Shown here piece after piece: positions 54,673 to 63,856 of a DNA stretch of 64,000 nt. The stretch covers positions 186,001 to 250,000 of the forward strand of contig NZ_JAUZDX010000007.1 in the NCBI RefSeq assembly GCF_030704685.1, read 5' to 3'. Made by a program: the position numbers and the translations under genes. Positions within the stretch are counted from its first letter, which is position 1. Each line of letters starts with the position of its first letter. This stretch comes from Acidovorax sp. A1169 (GTDB taxonomy: Bacteria > Pseudomonadota > Gammaproteobacteria > Burkholderiales > Burkholderiaceae_C). The notes under the pieces are model-generated. The model was not told the DNA's origin. It searched no databases and saw only the letters and a list, made by a program, of their open reading frames with translations.

Positions 54673-56835
54673 TCAGCGCGGTTTGCGCTGCTCCAGCGCA
54701 AACGGCGGCAGCCCCTTGAGCAGGCGCTGCCCGTACGAGGTGTTCATGAGCCGCTTGTCGTAGCAGTACACATGCGCCTGGTCTTCCTCGGTGCGGATGG
54801 CGCGGCCCACCCACTGGGCCAGACGGATCGCGGTGGCAGGAACCACGAGCTCGCTGAAAGGGTCGCGCCCCACGGCGCGCAGCCATTCCGCGCGGGCCTC
54901 GCCCACCGGATCGTCGGGCGGGGCGAAAGGCAGCTTGGTGATGAACACCGACTCGCACAGCCGGCCCGGCAGGTCCAGCCCCTCGCCGAAGGACTGCATG
55001 CCGAAGATGACCGAGGGTTGCCCCTCGGCCACGCGCTCGCGGTGGCGCTTGAGCAGTTGCGTGCGCGGCAGCGCGTTCTGCACCAGCACCACGCTGCGCA
55101 TGGCGGTGGGCAGGGCCTCCACGGCCTGGCGCATCTGCTCGCGCGAGGTGAACAGCACCAACGCGCCGTATTCCACATTGGCGATGTCGTACAGCAGCGC
55201 GTCCACCATCTCCGCCGTGAAGGCGGCTGCGTTCTTGGGGTCGGCGTGCGTCTCGGCCGCTATCAGCGTGCCCTGGGCGGCGTAGTTGAAGGGGCTCGGC
55301 ACCTCCAGCGTGGTGGCGGCCGCATCGCCATGCAGGCCCGACTCGCGCATGAAGAACTCGAAGTGCCCGCAGCTGGTGAGCGTGGCCGAGGTCAGCACCG
55401 CCCCGCGCACCGCGTTCCACAGGTGGTTGCGCAGCGTGGTGCCGGGCAATATGGGGCTGGCATGCGCCTTGACCACGATGAAGTCGCCCTCCACCTCCAG
55501 CGTGAACCACTTGGCCGCCGGCACCGCGCCCTCGGGTGCATCCTGCAGCAGCAGCTGGGCGGTGGCGTGCAGCTCTTCCAGCCGGGGCGCCAGCATGCCG
55601 ATCTGCGCGTACAGGGTGGACAGGCGCCGCGCCTCGTCGGGCTTGTCGCGCATCTCGGCGCGCAGGGACTTGGAAATGGCGCGCAGCGCTTCGAGAAAAC
55701 CATCGGCGCTGGCAGCCAGCAGGCCCAGCGGCGCGATCAGCTGCTCGGGCAGCACACCGCGCGGCACGCGCACGCGGGCCGGGCCCCAGGCGTCCTTCTG
55801 GCTCTTGAGGGCCGGGCCGTAAACGTCCATCACGATGCGCGCCAGGTCCTGCAGCGTCTGGCGCAACTGGCCCGAGTGCTTGGGGATGTCGGCGATTTCT
55901 TCCACCTCCAGCAGCGCGCCGATGCGCAGTCCGCGGCTGGCCAGGCGCTCGATCCAGGTCACGCGGCTCAGGTCCATGCTGCAGGCGAACTGGTCGAGGG
56001 CCGTTGCGGGCAGGTGGTGGGCCTCGTCCAGCACCAGCAGGCAGTTGTCCAGCTCGGGCAGCACGCGCGCGCCCAGGGACGACAGCAGCAGGTCATGGTT
56101 GGCCACGATCACCTGGGCGCCGATCAGCTCCTTGCGCTTGTCATAGTAGGTGCACTGGCTGAACGCGGGGCAGTGCTTGCCGGTGCACGAGGCCCCCTCG
56201 GCCGCCACGGCGCTCCACACCTCGGGCTCGGGTGGCGTGTCCAGGCTGTCACGGTCGCCGTCCCATCCGCCCTTGCCCAGGGTCTGCGACATGGCCGAGT
56301 AGAACTGGATGCGTGCCTCGGTCTCCTGGCGCGGGCGCTTGGCGCGGGCCGCAGCCTCTTCCTCGGCAAACAGGTCGTCGTCCATCGCCTCCTCGGCCTC
56401 GCCGGTGCCGGCCAGGCGGTCGAGCTTGAGCTTGCAGACGTAGCGCCCCCGTCCTTTGGCCAGCGCAAACTTGAAGGGCTGGGGTAGCAGCAAGGCCAGT
56501 GCTGGCAGGTCCTTGTTGACCAATTGCTCCTGCAGCGCCACCGTGGCGGTGGATATCAGCACCCGGGTGCCCCGCGACAGCGCCATGGCAATGGCGGGCG
56601 CGCAGTAGGCCAGCGACTTGCCCACGCCCGTGCCGGCCTGGATCACGGCGATGGAACGGGTGGGCGCAGCCTCGCCCGCTTCCTCGTCCACCTTGCCCAG
56701 CGTGGCCTGGCTGAAGGTCTGTGCCACCTGCTCGGCCATGCGCCGCTGCCCACCCCGGCTGCGGAACCCCGGGGTGGCCTGCACCACCGCATCGAACGAC
56801 TGCAGGGCCGCTTGGGCCCACTCGGTTGAAGACAT
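54673..56835 (-). CDS. dinG: DinG-family ATP-dependent DNA helicase with iron-sulfur motif
   Basis: A 720-residue superfamily 2 helicase. Walker A is [11 protein letters not shown], the DEAH box is VLDEAHHLP and motif VI lies in [17 protein letters not shown]. Cysteines for the 4Fe-4S cluster are seen as [19 protein letters not shown]. DinG unwinds DNA (including R-loops and forked duplexes) 5' to 3' in repair and replication restart. The ATG at 56835 (MSSTEW) is chosen; an alternative at 56856 exists and neither has a clear ribosome site. Confidence 0.93.
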   Translation of the reverse strand: MSSTEWAQAALQSFDAVVQATPGFRSRGGQRRMAEQVAQTFSQATLGKVDEEAGEAAPTRSIAVIQAGTGVGKSLAYCAPAIAMALSRGTRVLISTATVALQEQLVNKDLPALALLLPQPFKFALAKGRGRYVCKLKLDRLAGTGEAEEAMDDDLFAEEEAAARAKRPRQETEARIQFYSAMSQTLGKGGWDGDRDSLDTPPEPEVWSAVAAEGASCTGKHCPAFSQCTYYDKRKELIGAQVIVANHDLLLSSLGARVLPELDNCLLVLDEAHHLPATALDQFACSMDLSRVTWIERLASRGLRIGALLEVEEIADIPKHSGQLRQTLQDLARIVMDVYGPALKSQKDAWGPARVRVPRGVLPEQLIAPLGLLAASADGFLEALRAISKSLRAEMRDKPDEARRLSTLYAQIGMLAPRLEELHATAQLLLQDAPEGAVPAAKWFTLEVEGDFIVVKAHASPILPGTTLRNHLWNAVRGAVLTSATLTSCGHFEFFMRESGLHGDAAATTLEVPSPFNYAAQGTLIAAETHADPKNAAAFTAEMVDALLYDIANVEYGALVLFTSREQMRQAVEALPTAMRSVVLVQNALPRTQLLKRHRERVAEGQPSVIFGMQSFGEGLDLPGRLCESVFITKLPFAPPDDPVGEARAEWLRAVGRDPFSELVVPATAIRLAQWVGRAIRTEEDQAHVYCYDKRLMNTSYGQRLLKGLPPFALEQRKPR

Positions 56836-56991
56836 AAGGACGAGAGTGTGGCACATGGTTGGGCATACAGTGTTTTGGGGGTGGTGCGTCCTGTCGCGCG
56901 CATGGGATGTGGGCCTACACCGCAGGCTGCAGGGCATGCCTACGATGGACGACGACAACCATTGCGCCCCCGCGGCGCCCAGGAGAACCCC

Positions 56992-57264
56992 ATGTCCACC
57001 ATCGCCGACCGCCAGAAGAACGAACCCTCGGTGGACACCACCAAACGCCAGACGGCCAGCACCCCGACCAGCGGCGATGCCGATGCGCAGAACGCCCCCC
57101 AGGAAGAAAGCCCCAAGCTGCCCCATGAGCGCGACCAGTCGGTGGACATGACCCACGGCAAGCCCGACGCACAGGTGCAGCAGGCCTACCGCGATGTGCA
57201 GCGTGGCCTGCAGGACACGGACCGCGGCCCCCCAGCCGACAAGGCCTACCAGAAGCAGAAGTAA
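56992..57264 (+). CDS. small acidic/Gln-rich disordered protein
   Basis: A 90-residue hydrophilic protein (MSTIADRQKNEPSVDTTKRQ start; QVQQAYRDVQRGLQDTDRG near the end) with a short amphipathic helix and otherwise disordered. AGGAGA lies 7 bases before the ATG, supporting expression. No family is recognised; composition resembles that of the protein at 53292. It ends 130 bases before the riboswitch candidate. Confidence 0.7.
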   Translation: MSTIADRQKNEPSVDTTKRQTASTPTSGDADAQNAPQEESPKLPHERDQSVDMTHGKPDAQVQQAYRDVQRGLQDTDRGPPADKAYQKQK

Positions 57265-57392
57265 CCGGGCCCCCCCCAAGCAGCGCCATGCTGGTGGTGT
57301 GTGCGCCAGAACAACACCCAAAAACGCCTGCCGTGAGCGGGTGCCTGGGCGCGCCAATCAAGGGTTGCCAGCGCAACCCATTCCCCTATACT

Positions 57393-57512
57393 GAAAAGCA
57401 CTGAAACGGCCCCCCCGCGCGAAAGCCGGGTCCGCAAAGTCACCGGTCTACCGGCCCTGAGAACGTGTTATCTACCTGTTCCCGGGCCCATGACAGCGGG
57501 ACTGCCACGTTT
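57393..57512 (+). promoter_or_regulatory. GEMM-I (cyclic di-GMP-I type) riboswitch candidate
   Basis: The RNA has AGCACTGAAACGG, a stem capped by GCGAAAGC with CCCG/CGGG arms, then TCCGCAAAGTCACCGGTCTA and, after a variable stem, GACAGCGGGACTGCC. In the GEMM-I consensus the corresponding elements are the AAAC segment, the GAAA tetraloop hairpin, the GACGCAAAGCC core and the GG(Y)AGCGGGG(UU)ACC tetraloop-receptor stem. The elements are in order and at the right spacing. The 5' AAAC segment is about three bases shorter than usual, so the base that separates c-di-GMP from cGAMP binders cannot be aligned by eye. It precedes the GTPase/Roadblock operon. Confidence 0.75.
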
Positions 57513-57657
57513 GATCAGGGTTGCTCAGGGGAGCTGCCGTCTCAGGGTCGTCGTATCCACCACCGAGAGGCCGCCCCAGCGATGCAACACCGCCCAGGTC
57601 CCGCGCTCGCCGTTTCTGCTCCTGATCTTCCTGCTTCGAGCGCGGGCCGGGCCATCC

Positions 57658-58674
57658 ATGGCCGCCTTCACGGGCGCCATCCTGCACATGGGGCTTGATA
57701 TGGGCGACGGGCTTGTCATCGGTACCCAGGACATTGCGCAGAAGGACCAGCTGGTGTTGCGCGCCCTGGTTCGGCTGCTCGAAGGCGGGGTGAACATCCG
57801 GGCGCGGTTCAGCGAGCAACTGGCCGAGTGCAACGTGGTCTTCGTTCCGGGCCACTGGCCCTACCGCTTCCATGCCCCGTGCATCACCGTGCGCGTGATC
57901 GACCCCGAGGACGTGGGGGCGGCGCTGGAAACCACCGCCGATCTCACGGTGGCCACTCCCTTGCGCATGACCAATGTCATCGCCGTCCTGCAGTCGGCCA
58001 CCCAGCGCGTGCACGGTGTGTCGCAGTTCGACCCGGTCAAGGGCCAGCGCGCGCTGTTCGAGCTGCTGGGCGAGCGCACCCGCACGGCCGAGCGCCGCCG
58101 CGCCGTGGTGCCCATGAGCGCCGGCCAGCAGATCGTGTTCGACTTCGTGCAGCAGCTGGTGCACACCTCCATGCCCATGGAGGTGCTGCTCTCGGGTGCC
58201 TACACCCTGGGCGAGCCGCACCGCGTCAGCCCGGTGGAGGAAGAGCTCATCCGCTCCGTGCCCGCCCACAGCCTGCGCCACCTGCTGTGGGGCCTGGCCA
58301 TGCGGCTGGCCCAGACGGGTGCCAGCGCCCCAGCGCGCTCCGGCCACTACCGGCTTTCGCGCTGGCCCGATGCGGTGGGCCTCACCGCCGCAGGCCATCC
58401 TCGCCTGGCGGCGCTGCTCACCAGCCAGGCGCTGAGCTACGAGCAGGCCTGCGCCAGGAGCGGCGTGCCCGAGGCCACCGTGCGCTGGTTCCTCGAAGCC
58501 TGCCTGGCGCTGGGGCTGGCGGTGGACGAGGGCAGCTCCGGTGCTGCATCTGCCCCCGCCCGGTCCCCGGCGGCGCCAGCCGCCGCAGGCGCCGCGAAGC
58601 CTCCAGACCCACCGGCCGCAGCCACCCCGCCGGGATGGCTCGGCAACCTGCGTGAACGGCTCAAGCTATGGTGA
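57658..58674 (+). CDS. unrecognised first protein of the GTPase/Roadblock operon
   Basis: A protein of up to 338 residues. The ATG at 57658 (MAAFTGAILHMGLD) is chosen because an upstream ATG at 57490 lies inside the riboswitch; the start is uncertain and no good ribosome site is seen. Residues about 20-130 look like an alpha/beta fold with strands VVFVPG and ITVRVID, recalling a degenerate receiver. A later helical part ends in a winged-helix-like segment (YEQACARSGVPEATVRWFLE). The C-terminal about 45 residues are Pro/Ala-rich and end WLGNLRERLKLW. No family is recognised. Its stop overlaps the GTPase gene. Confidence 0.75.
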   Translation: MAAFTGAILHMGLDMGDGLVIGTQDIAQKDQLVLRALVRLLEGGVNIRARFSEQLAECNVVFVPGHWPYRFHAPCITVRVIDPEDVGAALETTADLTVATPLRMTNVIAVLQSATQRVHGVSQFDPVKGQRALFELLGERTRTAERRRAVVPMSAGQQIVFDFVQQLVHTSMPMEVLLSGAYTLGEPHRVSPVEEELIRSVPAHSLRHLLWGLAMRLAQTGASAPARSGHYRLSRWPDAVGLTAAGHPRLAALLTSQALSYEQACARSGVPEATVRWFLEACLALGLAVDEGSSGAASAPARSPAAPAAAGAAKPPDPPAAATPPGWLGNLRERLKLW

Positions 58675-59252
58675 TGCCCTCCCCTGCACCCGCCGTGTCC
58701 GCGGGCACCTCGCGCGATCTCAAGATCGTCTTCACGGGGCCCATGGGCGCCGGCAAGACCACCGCGATCCGCGCCATCAGCGATGGCGAGGTTCTCTCCA
58801 CCGACGTACCCATCACCGGCGGTGCCGAGCTCTCCATGCCCGGCAAGACCATGACCACCGTGGGGCTCGACTACGGCGAATGCCGCCTGGGCGACCAGTG
58901 GGTGCTCAAGCTCTTCGGCACGCCCGGGCAGGAGCGCTTTCGCTTCATGTGGGACATCCTGGGCGCCGGTGCCTTCGGCCTGATCGTGCTGGCCGACAAC
59001 TCGCAGCCCGACCCCGTGGGCGAGGTGGCGCGCTACCTCAAGGCCTTCGCCCCGCACGTGCCGGGGCGGCGCACCGTGGTCGGCGTTGGCCGGCTCGACA
59101 CGCACCCCTCGCCCGGCATCGTGGACTACTGCGAGCAGCTGGGCGCCCTCGGATACAACCCCCCCGTGCTCGAGGTGGACGTGCGGCGCGATGCCGACGT
59201 GCGCCTCTTGCTGTCGGTTCTGGTGAGCATGGCGGAGATCGAACATGAGTAG
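58668..59252 (+). CDS. MglA/CvnD-like small GTPase
   Basis: A 194-residue Ras-like GTPase. The P-loop is GPMGAGKT (24-31); switch I has Thr residues in MPGKTMTTVGLDYG; switch II is LFGTPGQERFRFMWD, where the usual DxxG Asp is replaced by Gly as in conservon (CvnD) GTPases; the G4 motif is a degenerate GVGRLD. Bacterial members work with Roadblock proteins as GTPase-activating or scaffolding partners in polarity and signalling. Start codons at 58668 and 58674 both overlap the preceding gene; it overlaps the next by eight bases. Confidence 0.9.
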   Translation: MVMPSPAPAVSAGTSRDLKIVFTGPMGAGKTTAIRAISDGEVLSTDVPITGGAELSMPGKTMTTVGLDYGECRLGDQWVLKLFGTPGQERFRFMWDILGAGAFGLIVLADNSQPDPVGEVARYLKAFAPHVPGRRTVVGVGRLDTHPSPGIVDYCEQLGALGYNPPVLEVDVRRDADVRLLLSVLVSMAEIEHE

Positions 59253-59712
59253 CAGCATTGGCAGCACCCCAGGATTTTCGTCCGCTGGCACGGCGCTGCG
59301 CTTGGTCACCATCGCCCAGCTGGCCCAATTGCTGGGCGAACTTCAGCGCGGCACGCCCGGCATCCTGAGCGCCACCCTGGCCAGTGCCGACGGCTTCACC
59401 GTGGCCTCCACCCTCTCCGACAGCCAGGACGCCGACCGGCTCTCGGCCATGTCCGGCTCGCTCAGTGCGCTGGCCGGCGCCATGACGCGCGAGGCCGGGC
59501 ACAGTGCACCCGAGCGGCTGATCCTTGAGTCGGGCAGCGGCCACATCGTCTCGATGAACGTCCCCGTGCCCTCGGGCGACCTGGTGCTCACCGTGGTCAC
59601 CAACGAATCGTCGCTGCTGGGCAAGCTGCTCTGGAGCTGCCGCAACACGGCGGACCAGGTGGTTTCCGCCTGCGCTGCCACGCCGCAACCGGGCAGCGCC
59701 CCGTCTTTGTAG
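59245..59712 (+). CDS. Roadblock/LC7-domain protein, MglB-like (first copy)
   Basis: A 155-residue Roadblock/LC7 domain protein: LGELQRGTPGILSATLASAD (beta-hairpin with GFTVAS), then a long helix (LSAMSGSLSALAGAMTREAG) and LILESGSGHIVSMNVP, the alternating pattern of MglB/dynein LC7. Such dimers bind Ras-like GTPases. It overlaps the GTPase gene by eight bases, indicating translational coupling and a likely complex. Confidence 0.88.
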   Translation: MSSSIGSTPGFSSAGTALRLVTIAQLAQLLGELQRGTPGILSATLASADGFTVASTLSDSQDADRLSAMSGSLSALAGAMTREAGHSAPERLILESGSGHIVSMNVPVPSGDLVLTVVTNESSLLGKLLWSCRNTADQVVSACAATPQPGSAPSL

Positions 59713-59749
59713 TTCCGTTCCCTGTTCCACTACCATCGGAGACCACGCC

Positions 59750-60112
59750 ATGGCATTCACCCCCAAAGAACTCCTGAACCAGCTCATGCAGACCGAGGGC
59801 GCCATGTGCGCCGCGCTGGTGGACTACAACAGCGGCATGCTGCTCGAATCGGTGGGCACGGGCCTGGACCTGGAGCTGGCCGCCGCCGGCAACACCGAGG
59901 TCGTGCGCGCCAAGATGAAGACCATGAAGTCGCTGGGCCTGGCGGGCAGCATCGAGGACATCCTGATCACGCTGACCCAGCAGTACCACATCATTCGCCC
60001 GGTGGAAAAGCACGACGGCCTGTTCATCTACTACGTGCTCGACCGCAGCCGCGCCAACCTGGCCATGGCCCGCCGCAAGGTGCTCGAAGCCGAGGCGCAG
60101 ACCAACATCTGA
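59750..60112 (+). CDS. Roadblock/LC7-domain protein (second copy)
   Basis: A 120-residue Roadblock-like protein (MAFTPKELLNQLMQTEGAMC, ALVDYNSGMLLESVGTGLDL, TQQYHIIRPVEKHDGLFIYY, ending AQTNI). It begins 37 bases after the first copy, with GGAGACC upstream of the ATG. It is divergent in sequence from the first copy, so the two may form a heterodimer or bind the GTPase in different ways. It ends the operon; the convergent HAD gene stop is three bases away. Confidence 0.85.
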   Translation: MAFTPKELLNQLMQTEGAMCAALVDYNSGMLLESVGTGLDLELAAAGNTEVVRAKMKTMKSLGLAGSIEDILITLTQQYHIIRPVEKHDGLFIYYVLDRSRANLAMARRKVLEAEAQTNI

Positions 60113-60115
60113 CGG

Positions 60116-60808
60116 TCAGCTGCTGGCGCCCGGCGCGAACCAGCGCGGCACCAGCGGCAGGGCTTCTTTCAGCGAACCCAGCACGGCCACGCAGGCCTGC
60201 GCCACCTCGGGCGCTGGCTGCAGCAGGTCCGGCACCACCACCAGCCCCATGCCCGCAGCCAGGGCGGCACAGCCACCGTTGTGGCTGTCCTCGAAGGCCA
60301 GGCACTGCGCCGGCTCCACGCCAAGGCGCGCGGCAGCCAGTGCATACAGGGCCGGGTCGGGCTTGCCGCGCAGCACCTCATTGCCACCGGCTACGGCCGC
60401 GAAGTGCTGCAGCACGCCCACGCGCGCGAGGCGCTGCGCGATTTCGTCGGTGCGCGACGACGAGGCCACCGCGCACGGAATGCCTGCGGCCTGCAACTGC
60501 GCGAGCAGCGATGCCGCACCGGGCTTGAGCGGAAAGAGCAGCTCTCGGCCCTCCCCTTCCTCCAGCGCCGCCCGCACGGCCAGTAGGGCCTGCTCGAACG
60601 GCACCACCCCGCCCAGGTGCATCTGCAAAATGGCATCGGAATCCTGCGCCGCCTTGCCCACTACCTGCAGATAGTCGGGCTCGCGCAGCACCACGCCCAG
60701 TGTCAGCGCCGCCTCGGTCCAGGCGCGCATGGTGGCGCGCTCCGAATCGATGAGCAGGCCATCCATGTCGAAGATGGCGGCGGTGAAGGGCGGGCGAAGT
60801 GTCTGCAT
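60116..60808 (-). CDS. HAD-superfamily hydrolase, subfamily IA (phosphatase/beta-phosphoglucomutase-like)
   Basis: A 230-residue haloacid dehalogenase-like phosphatase. Motif I AIFDMDGLLIDSE (nucleophilic Asp), motif II VASSSRT, motif III Lys in RGKPDPALY and motif IV FEDSHNGG are intact, with a helical cap of the YcjU/GppA-like IA type. It dephosphorylates an unknown sugar or small-molecule phosphate. It is convergent with the Roadblock operon and divergent from the ankyrin gene. Confidence 0.92.
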   Translation of the reverse strand: MQTLRPPFTAAIFDMDGLLIDSERATMRAWTEAALTLGVVLREPDYLQVVGKAAQDSDAILQMHLGGVVPFEQALLAVRAALEEGEGRELLFPLKPGAASLLAQLQAAGIPCAVASSSRTDEIAQRLARVGVLQHFAAVAGGNEVLRGKPDPALYALAAARLGVEPAQCLAFEDSHNGGCAALAAGMGLVVVPDLLQPAPEVAQACVAVLGSLKEALPLVPRWFAPGASS

Positions 60809-60849
60809 CGAAATATGATGCCTGCAAAAAAACCAATACTTGAGGGAAC

Positions 60850-61923
60850 ATGGAATACACGACGCGATTCACGCTGGTCTGCAAGAACGACACCGATGCC
60901 GATGCGCTGCACGCGGTTTTCAGCACCCCTGACGGCGCCGCGCTCGAAGCGGCCATCAAGGCCTTCTGCGCCGCCCGCAAGATCACCATCCACCCCACGG
61001 ACCACCTGGGCTTCGACCACTATGAGCGCTCGGGCCGGGTGATCGATGCGGCCTTCACCTCAGGCTCCACCGACGTCGGGGATTTCATCGGTCCCCTGTC
61101 CAAGGTCTGCCACGCGCTGCATGCGGAGCTGGTGGACGACGAGGTCGCGCGCAAGCTCGAATACGGCTTCATCGACGGCAAGAAGAAGCCGCCCGCAGAC
61201 GTGGTGGCGTTGATGAAGACCCTGGCCCCGACCGCGCAGCTGGGCCGCGTGGGCCGGGCCATCGAGGCCGCCGAGCGCGAGCTGAACTACCCGACCTATG
61301 CCTTCATCCGCGCCATCGGTTTGTCCAAGAATGTCGCCGCTGTCCAGGCCTTGCTGGAAAAGGGCGCCGATCCCAACAGCAAGCTCTCCTCCGGCTACTC
61401 GTGCCTGAGCAAGGCCATCAGCAACAAGAGCGTGAAAATCGTCCAGCTCATGTTGGAACACGGCGCCAATCCCAATCTCGCCCACAAGGGCGCGCTCCAT
61501 CTGTAAGAAGCCTGTCGCTACTCCTCCCCGAAGATCGTGGACCTGTTGCTCAAGCACGGCGCCGATCCCAACGCCTCCCGCAACGACTATTACCACCATG
61601 CCATCGAAATGGCGGTTTCCAACCATCTGCCCCAAGCGGTGAAGTCACTCATGGCGCATGGCGCCAAAACTTCGGGCATGCGCAATATGCGCAATCTCCT
61701 GGACCTCAATGCCGAAAATTTTGACAACAAAAGCGGCCAGCTTCTGGCAAAGATCGAGATCTTCAAGCTGCTGGCGCAGGACCCGGCGCTCCAGGCAGAA
61801 CTGCTCGGCAACCGGGACCACCTGGTCGGCCTGTTGAGGAAGGGTTTCGAGACGCTGTACAAGGAGCCTGGGGATCAGGCGGACTTTGACAGTGTCCTGG
61901 CCTACATGGCGGCCGTCGCATAG
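60850..61923 (+). pseudogene. ankyrin-repeat protein split by an in-frame TAA
   Basis: Codons 1-218 encode an N-terminal domain (about 1-140, unknown) and two ankyrin repeats (FIRAIGLSKNVAAVQALLEK..., CLSKAISNKSVKIVQLMLEH...). A TAA at 61504-61506 follows LHL; the same frame then reads EACRYSSPKIVDLLLKHGAD as the third repeat and goes on to 61923. Aligning repeats shows LHEAC expected where the DNA has LHL-stop-EAC, so a six-base insertion (CTGTAA or TAAGAA) is the likely cause. The shorter product could be expressed; readthrough or a sequence error cannot be excluded. Confidence 0.72.
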
Positions 61924-61942
61924 GGCCTGTCGACGGGCTCCT

Positions 61943-63856
61943 CTACCCCCGCTGCTGCAGTGCCTTCTCGATGCGGTTGCGCTGCACCGTGGTCTTGGGC
62001 ACCTTGAAGGGGAACCAGCTGCGCACGTCCTCCTCCACGCCGATGCCGTGCATGTAGTTGTAGATGGCCTTCTTGAGCGCGCCGCCCAGTGCGTCGTGGT
62101 CCACGCCCGTAGGGTCGTGAAAGCCGATGTCGTTCTTGGCAAAGCTCACCGGCGGCAGGGGCTCCAGCGTCACGCCGTACTCCTCGGGCGCCTTGCCCAC
62201 GGGCGAGTGCACGGTGCAGGCAAAGCGGTGGAAGAACCCGCTCTGGATGCAGCCGTTGGCGAACAGCTGGCGCACGTATTCGAGCGCGTCCACCGTGTCC
62301 TGCACCGTCTGCGTCGGAAAGCCGTACATCAGGTAGGCATGCACGAGGATGCCCGCGTCGGTGAAGGCCCGCGTGACGCGCGCTACCTGGTCCACCGAGA
62401 CGCCCTTCTTCATCAGGTCCAGCAGCCGGTCCGACGCCACTTCGAGCCCGCCCGAGACGGCGATGCAGCCGCTGTCGGCCAGCAGCTCTGCCAGTTCGGG
62501 CGTGAAGGTCTTCTCGAAGCGGATGTTGCCCCACCACGAGATGCCGGCGTTGCGCTCGATCAGCTCGGTGGCCAGGGTCTTGAGGGCCTTGGGCGGCGCC
62601 GCCTCGTCCACGAAGTGGAAACCCGTCTGCCCTGTCTCGCGCACGATGGCTTCGATGCGGTCGGCCAGCACGCTGGCCGAGGCGCCCTCGTAGCGGCTGA
62701 TGTAATCGAGGCTCACGTCGCAGAAGCTGCACTTCTTCCAGTAGCAGCCGTGCGCCACGGTGAGCTTGTTCCAGCGCCCGTCGCTCCACAGCCGGTGCAT
62801 GGGGTTGAGCATGTCCAGCAGCGACAAGTACTTGTCCAGCGGCAGCCCGTCCCAGGTGGGCGTACCCACCTCGGCAAAGGCGATGTCCGCCTCCTGCATG
62901 TTGATGTAGCGCACCGCGCCGCTCTCGGCATCGCGCACGAAGGTGCGAACCAGGCGCTGGCGCCCGCGCTGGCCCTGTATGTGCTCCAGCAGCGCCAACA
63001 GCGGGCGTTCGCCCGCGTCCAGCGACACGTAGTCGAAGTAGTCGAACACGCGCGGCTCGGTCAGGTCGCGCAGCTCGGTGTTCACGAAGCCGCCGCCCAG
63101 CACGGTGACGATGTGCGGGTGCGCCGCCTTGATCGCCTGCGCAATGCGAAACGCCGCGTACACCGCCCCGGGGAAGGGCACCGACAGCAGCACCACCGTG
63201 GGTGCATGGCGCTCCACTGCGGCCAGGGCCAGCGTGCGCAGGGTCTCGTCCACCAGGTTCAGCGGCCCGGCCAGGGCGGCAGCCAGCGGCTCGAAGGTGG
63301 GCTGGCTGCCCGCCAGCGACTCGGCATAGCGCACGAACTCGAAGCGCGGGTCTACCGCATCGCGCAGCACGTCGGCCAGGTCGTTCAAATACAAGGTGGC
63401 CAGGTGCTTGGCCCGGTCGTGCAGGCCCAGGGCGCCGAAGGCCCAGCCCAGCGGGTCGCCGCCCTCGTCGTCCACGTACACGTCGAGCGTGGCGAAGCGC
63501 GGCCCCTCGGGCAGGAAGTTGCGGCCCACGATGCGGTGCGCCAGCGTGGTGTCGCGCCCCTGCAAAAAGGCGATGGTCGGCGCGATGGTCGCCAGGTAGC
63601 GGTCGCGCTGCGCCGCAAAGGCCTGCACCGCCGGGCTGTGCTTCTTGGCCGGCAGCGCAGCCACCTTGGCCGCCACGGCGCGCAGGCCATCGGGCGACAG
63701 CAACTGCAGCACCAGGGCCAGCGCCAGGTCTTCCTGCACCGCCGTGATCTCGCGCGAGCGCAGAAAGCCCGTGAGGTAGGCCGTCGACGGGTAGGGCGTG
63801 TTCAGTTGCGTCATCGGCGGGATGACGGACAGGACGCGAAGCGGTGGGGCAGACAT
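61943..63856 (-). CDS. B12-binding-domain radical SAM protein
   Basis: A 637-residue class B-like radical SAM enzyme. Residues about 1-335 hold a long N-terminal region including a B12-binding-type Rossmann domain (VVLLSVPFPG, ITVLGGGFVN with TVLGGG). The radical SAM core has CYWKKCSFC (Cx3-type 4Fe-4S ligands, order C-x4-C-x2-C), followed by GLEVASDRLL and MYGFPTQT. It should use S-adenosylmethionine for methylation or rearrangement; the substrate is unknown, and no precursor peptide or biosynthetic genes adjoin. The start begins at MSAPPLRVLSVIPPM; the gene runs in the minus direction towards the ankyrin gene. Confidence 0.88.
   Translation of the reverse strand: MSAPPLRVLSVIPPMTQLNTPYPSTAYLTGFLRSREITAVQEDLALALVLQLLSPDGLRAVAAKVAALPAKKHSPAVQAFAAQRDRYLATIAPTIAFLQGRDTTLAHRIVGRNFLPEGPRFATLDVYVDDEGGDPLGWAFGALGLHDRAKHLATLYLNDLADVLRDAVDPRFEFVRYAESLAGSQPTFEPLAAALAGPLNLVDETLRTLALAAVERHAPTVVLLSVPFPGAVYAAFRIAQAIKAAHPHIVTVLGGGFVNTELRDLTEPRVFDYFDYVSLDAGERPLLALLEHIQGQRGRQRLVRTFVRDAESGAVRYINMQEADIAFAEVGTPTWDGLPLDKYLSLLDMLNPMHRLWSDGRWNKLTVAHGCYWKKCSFCDVSLDYISRYEGASASVLADRIEAIVRETGQTGFHFVDEAAPPKALKTLATELIERNAGISWWGNIRFEKTFTPELAELLADSGCIAVSGGLEVASDRLLDLMKKGVSVDQVARVTRAFTDAGILVHAYLMYGFPTQTVQDTVDALEYVRQLFANGCIQSGFFHRFACTVHSPVGKAPEEYGVTLEPLPPVSFAKNDIGFHDPTGVDHDALGGALKKAIYNYMHGIGVEEDVRSWFPFKVPKTTVQRNRIEKALQQRG

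Noticed and set aside
57490..57657. An upstream ATG (57490) in frame with the first gene of the GTPase operon
   Set aside because: It lies within the riboswitch structure and its extension has no family-like or signal features; a start at or near 57658 is more likely.
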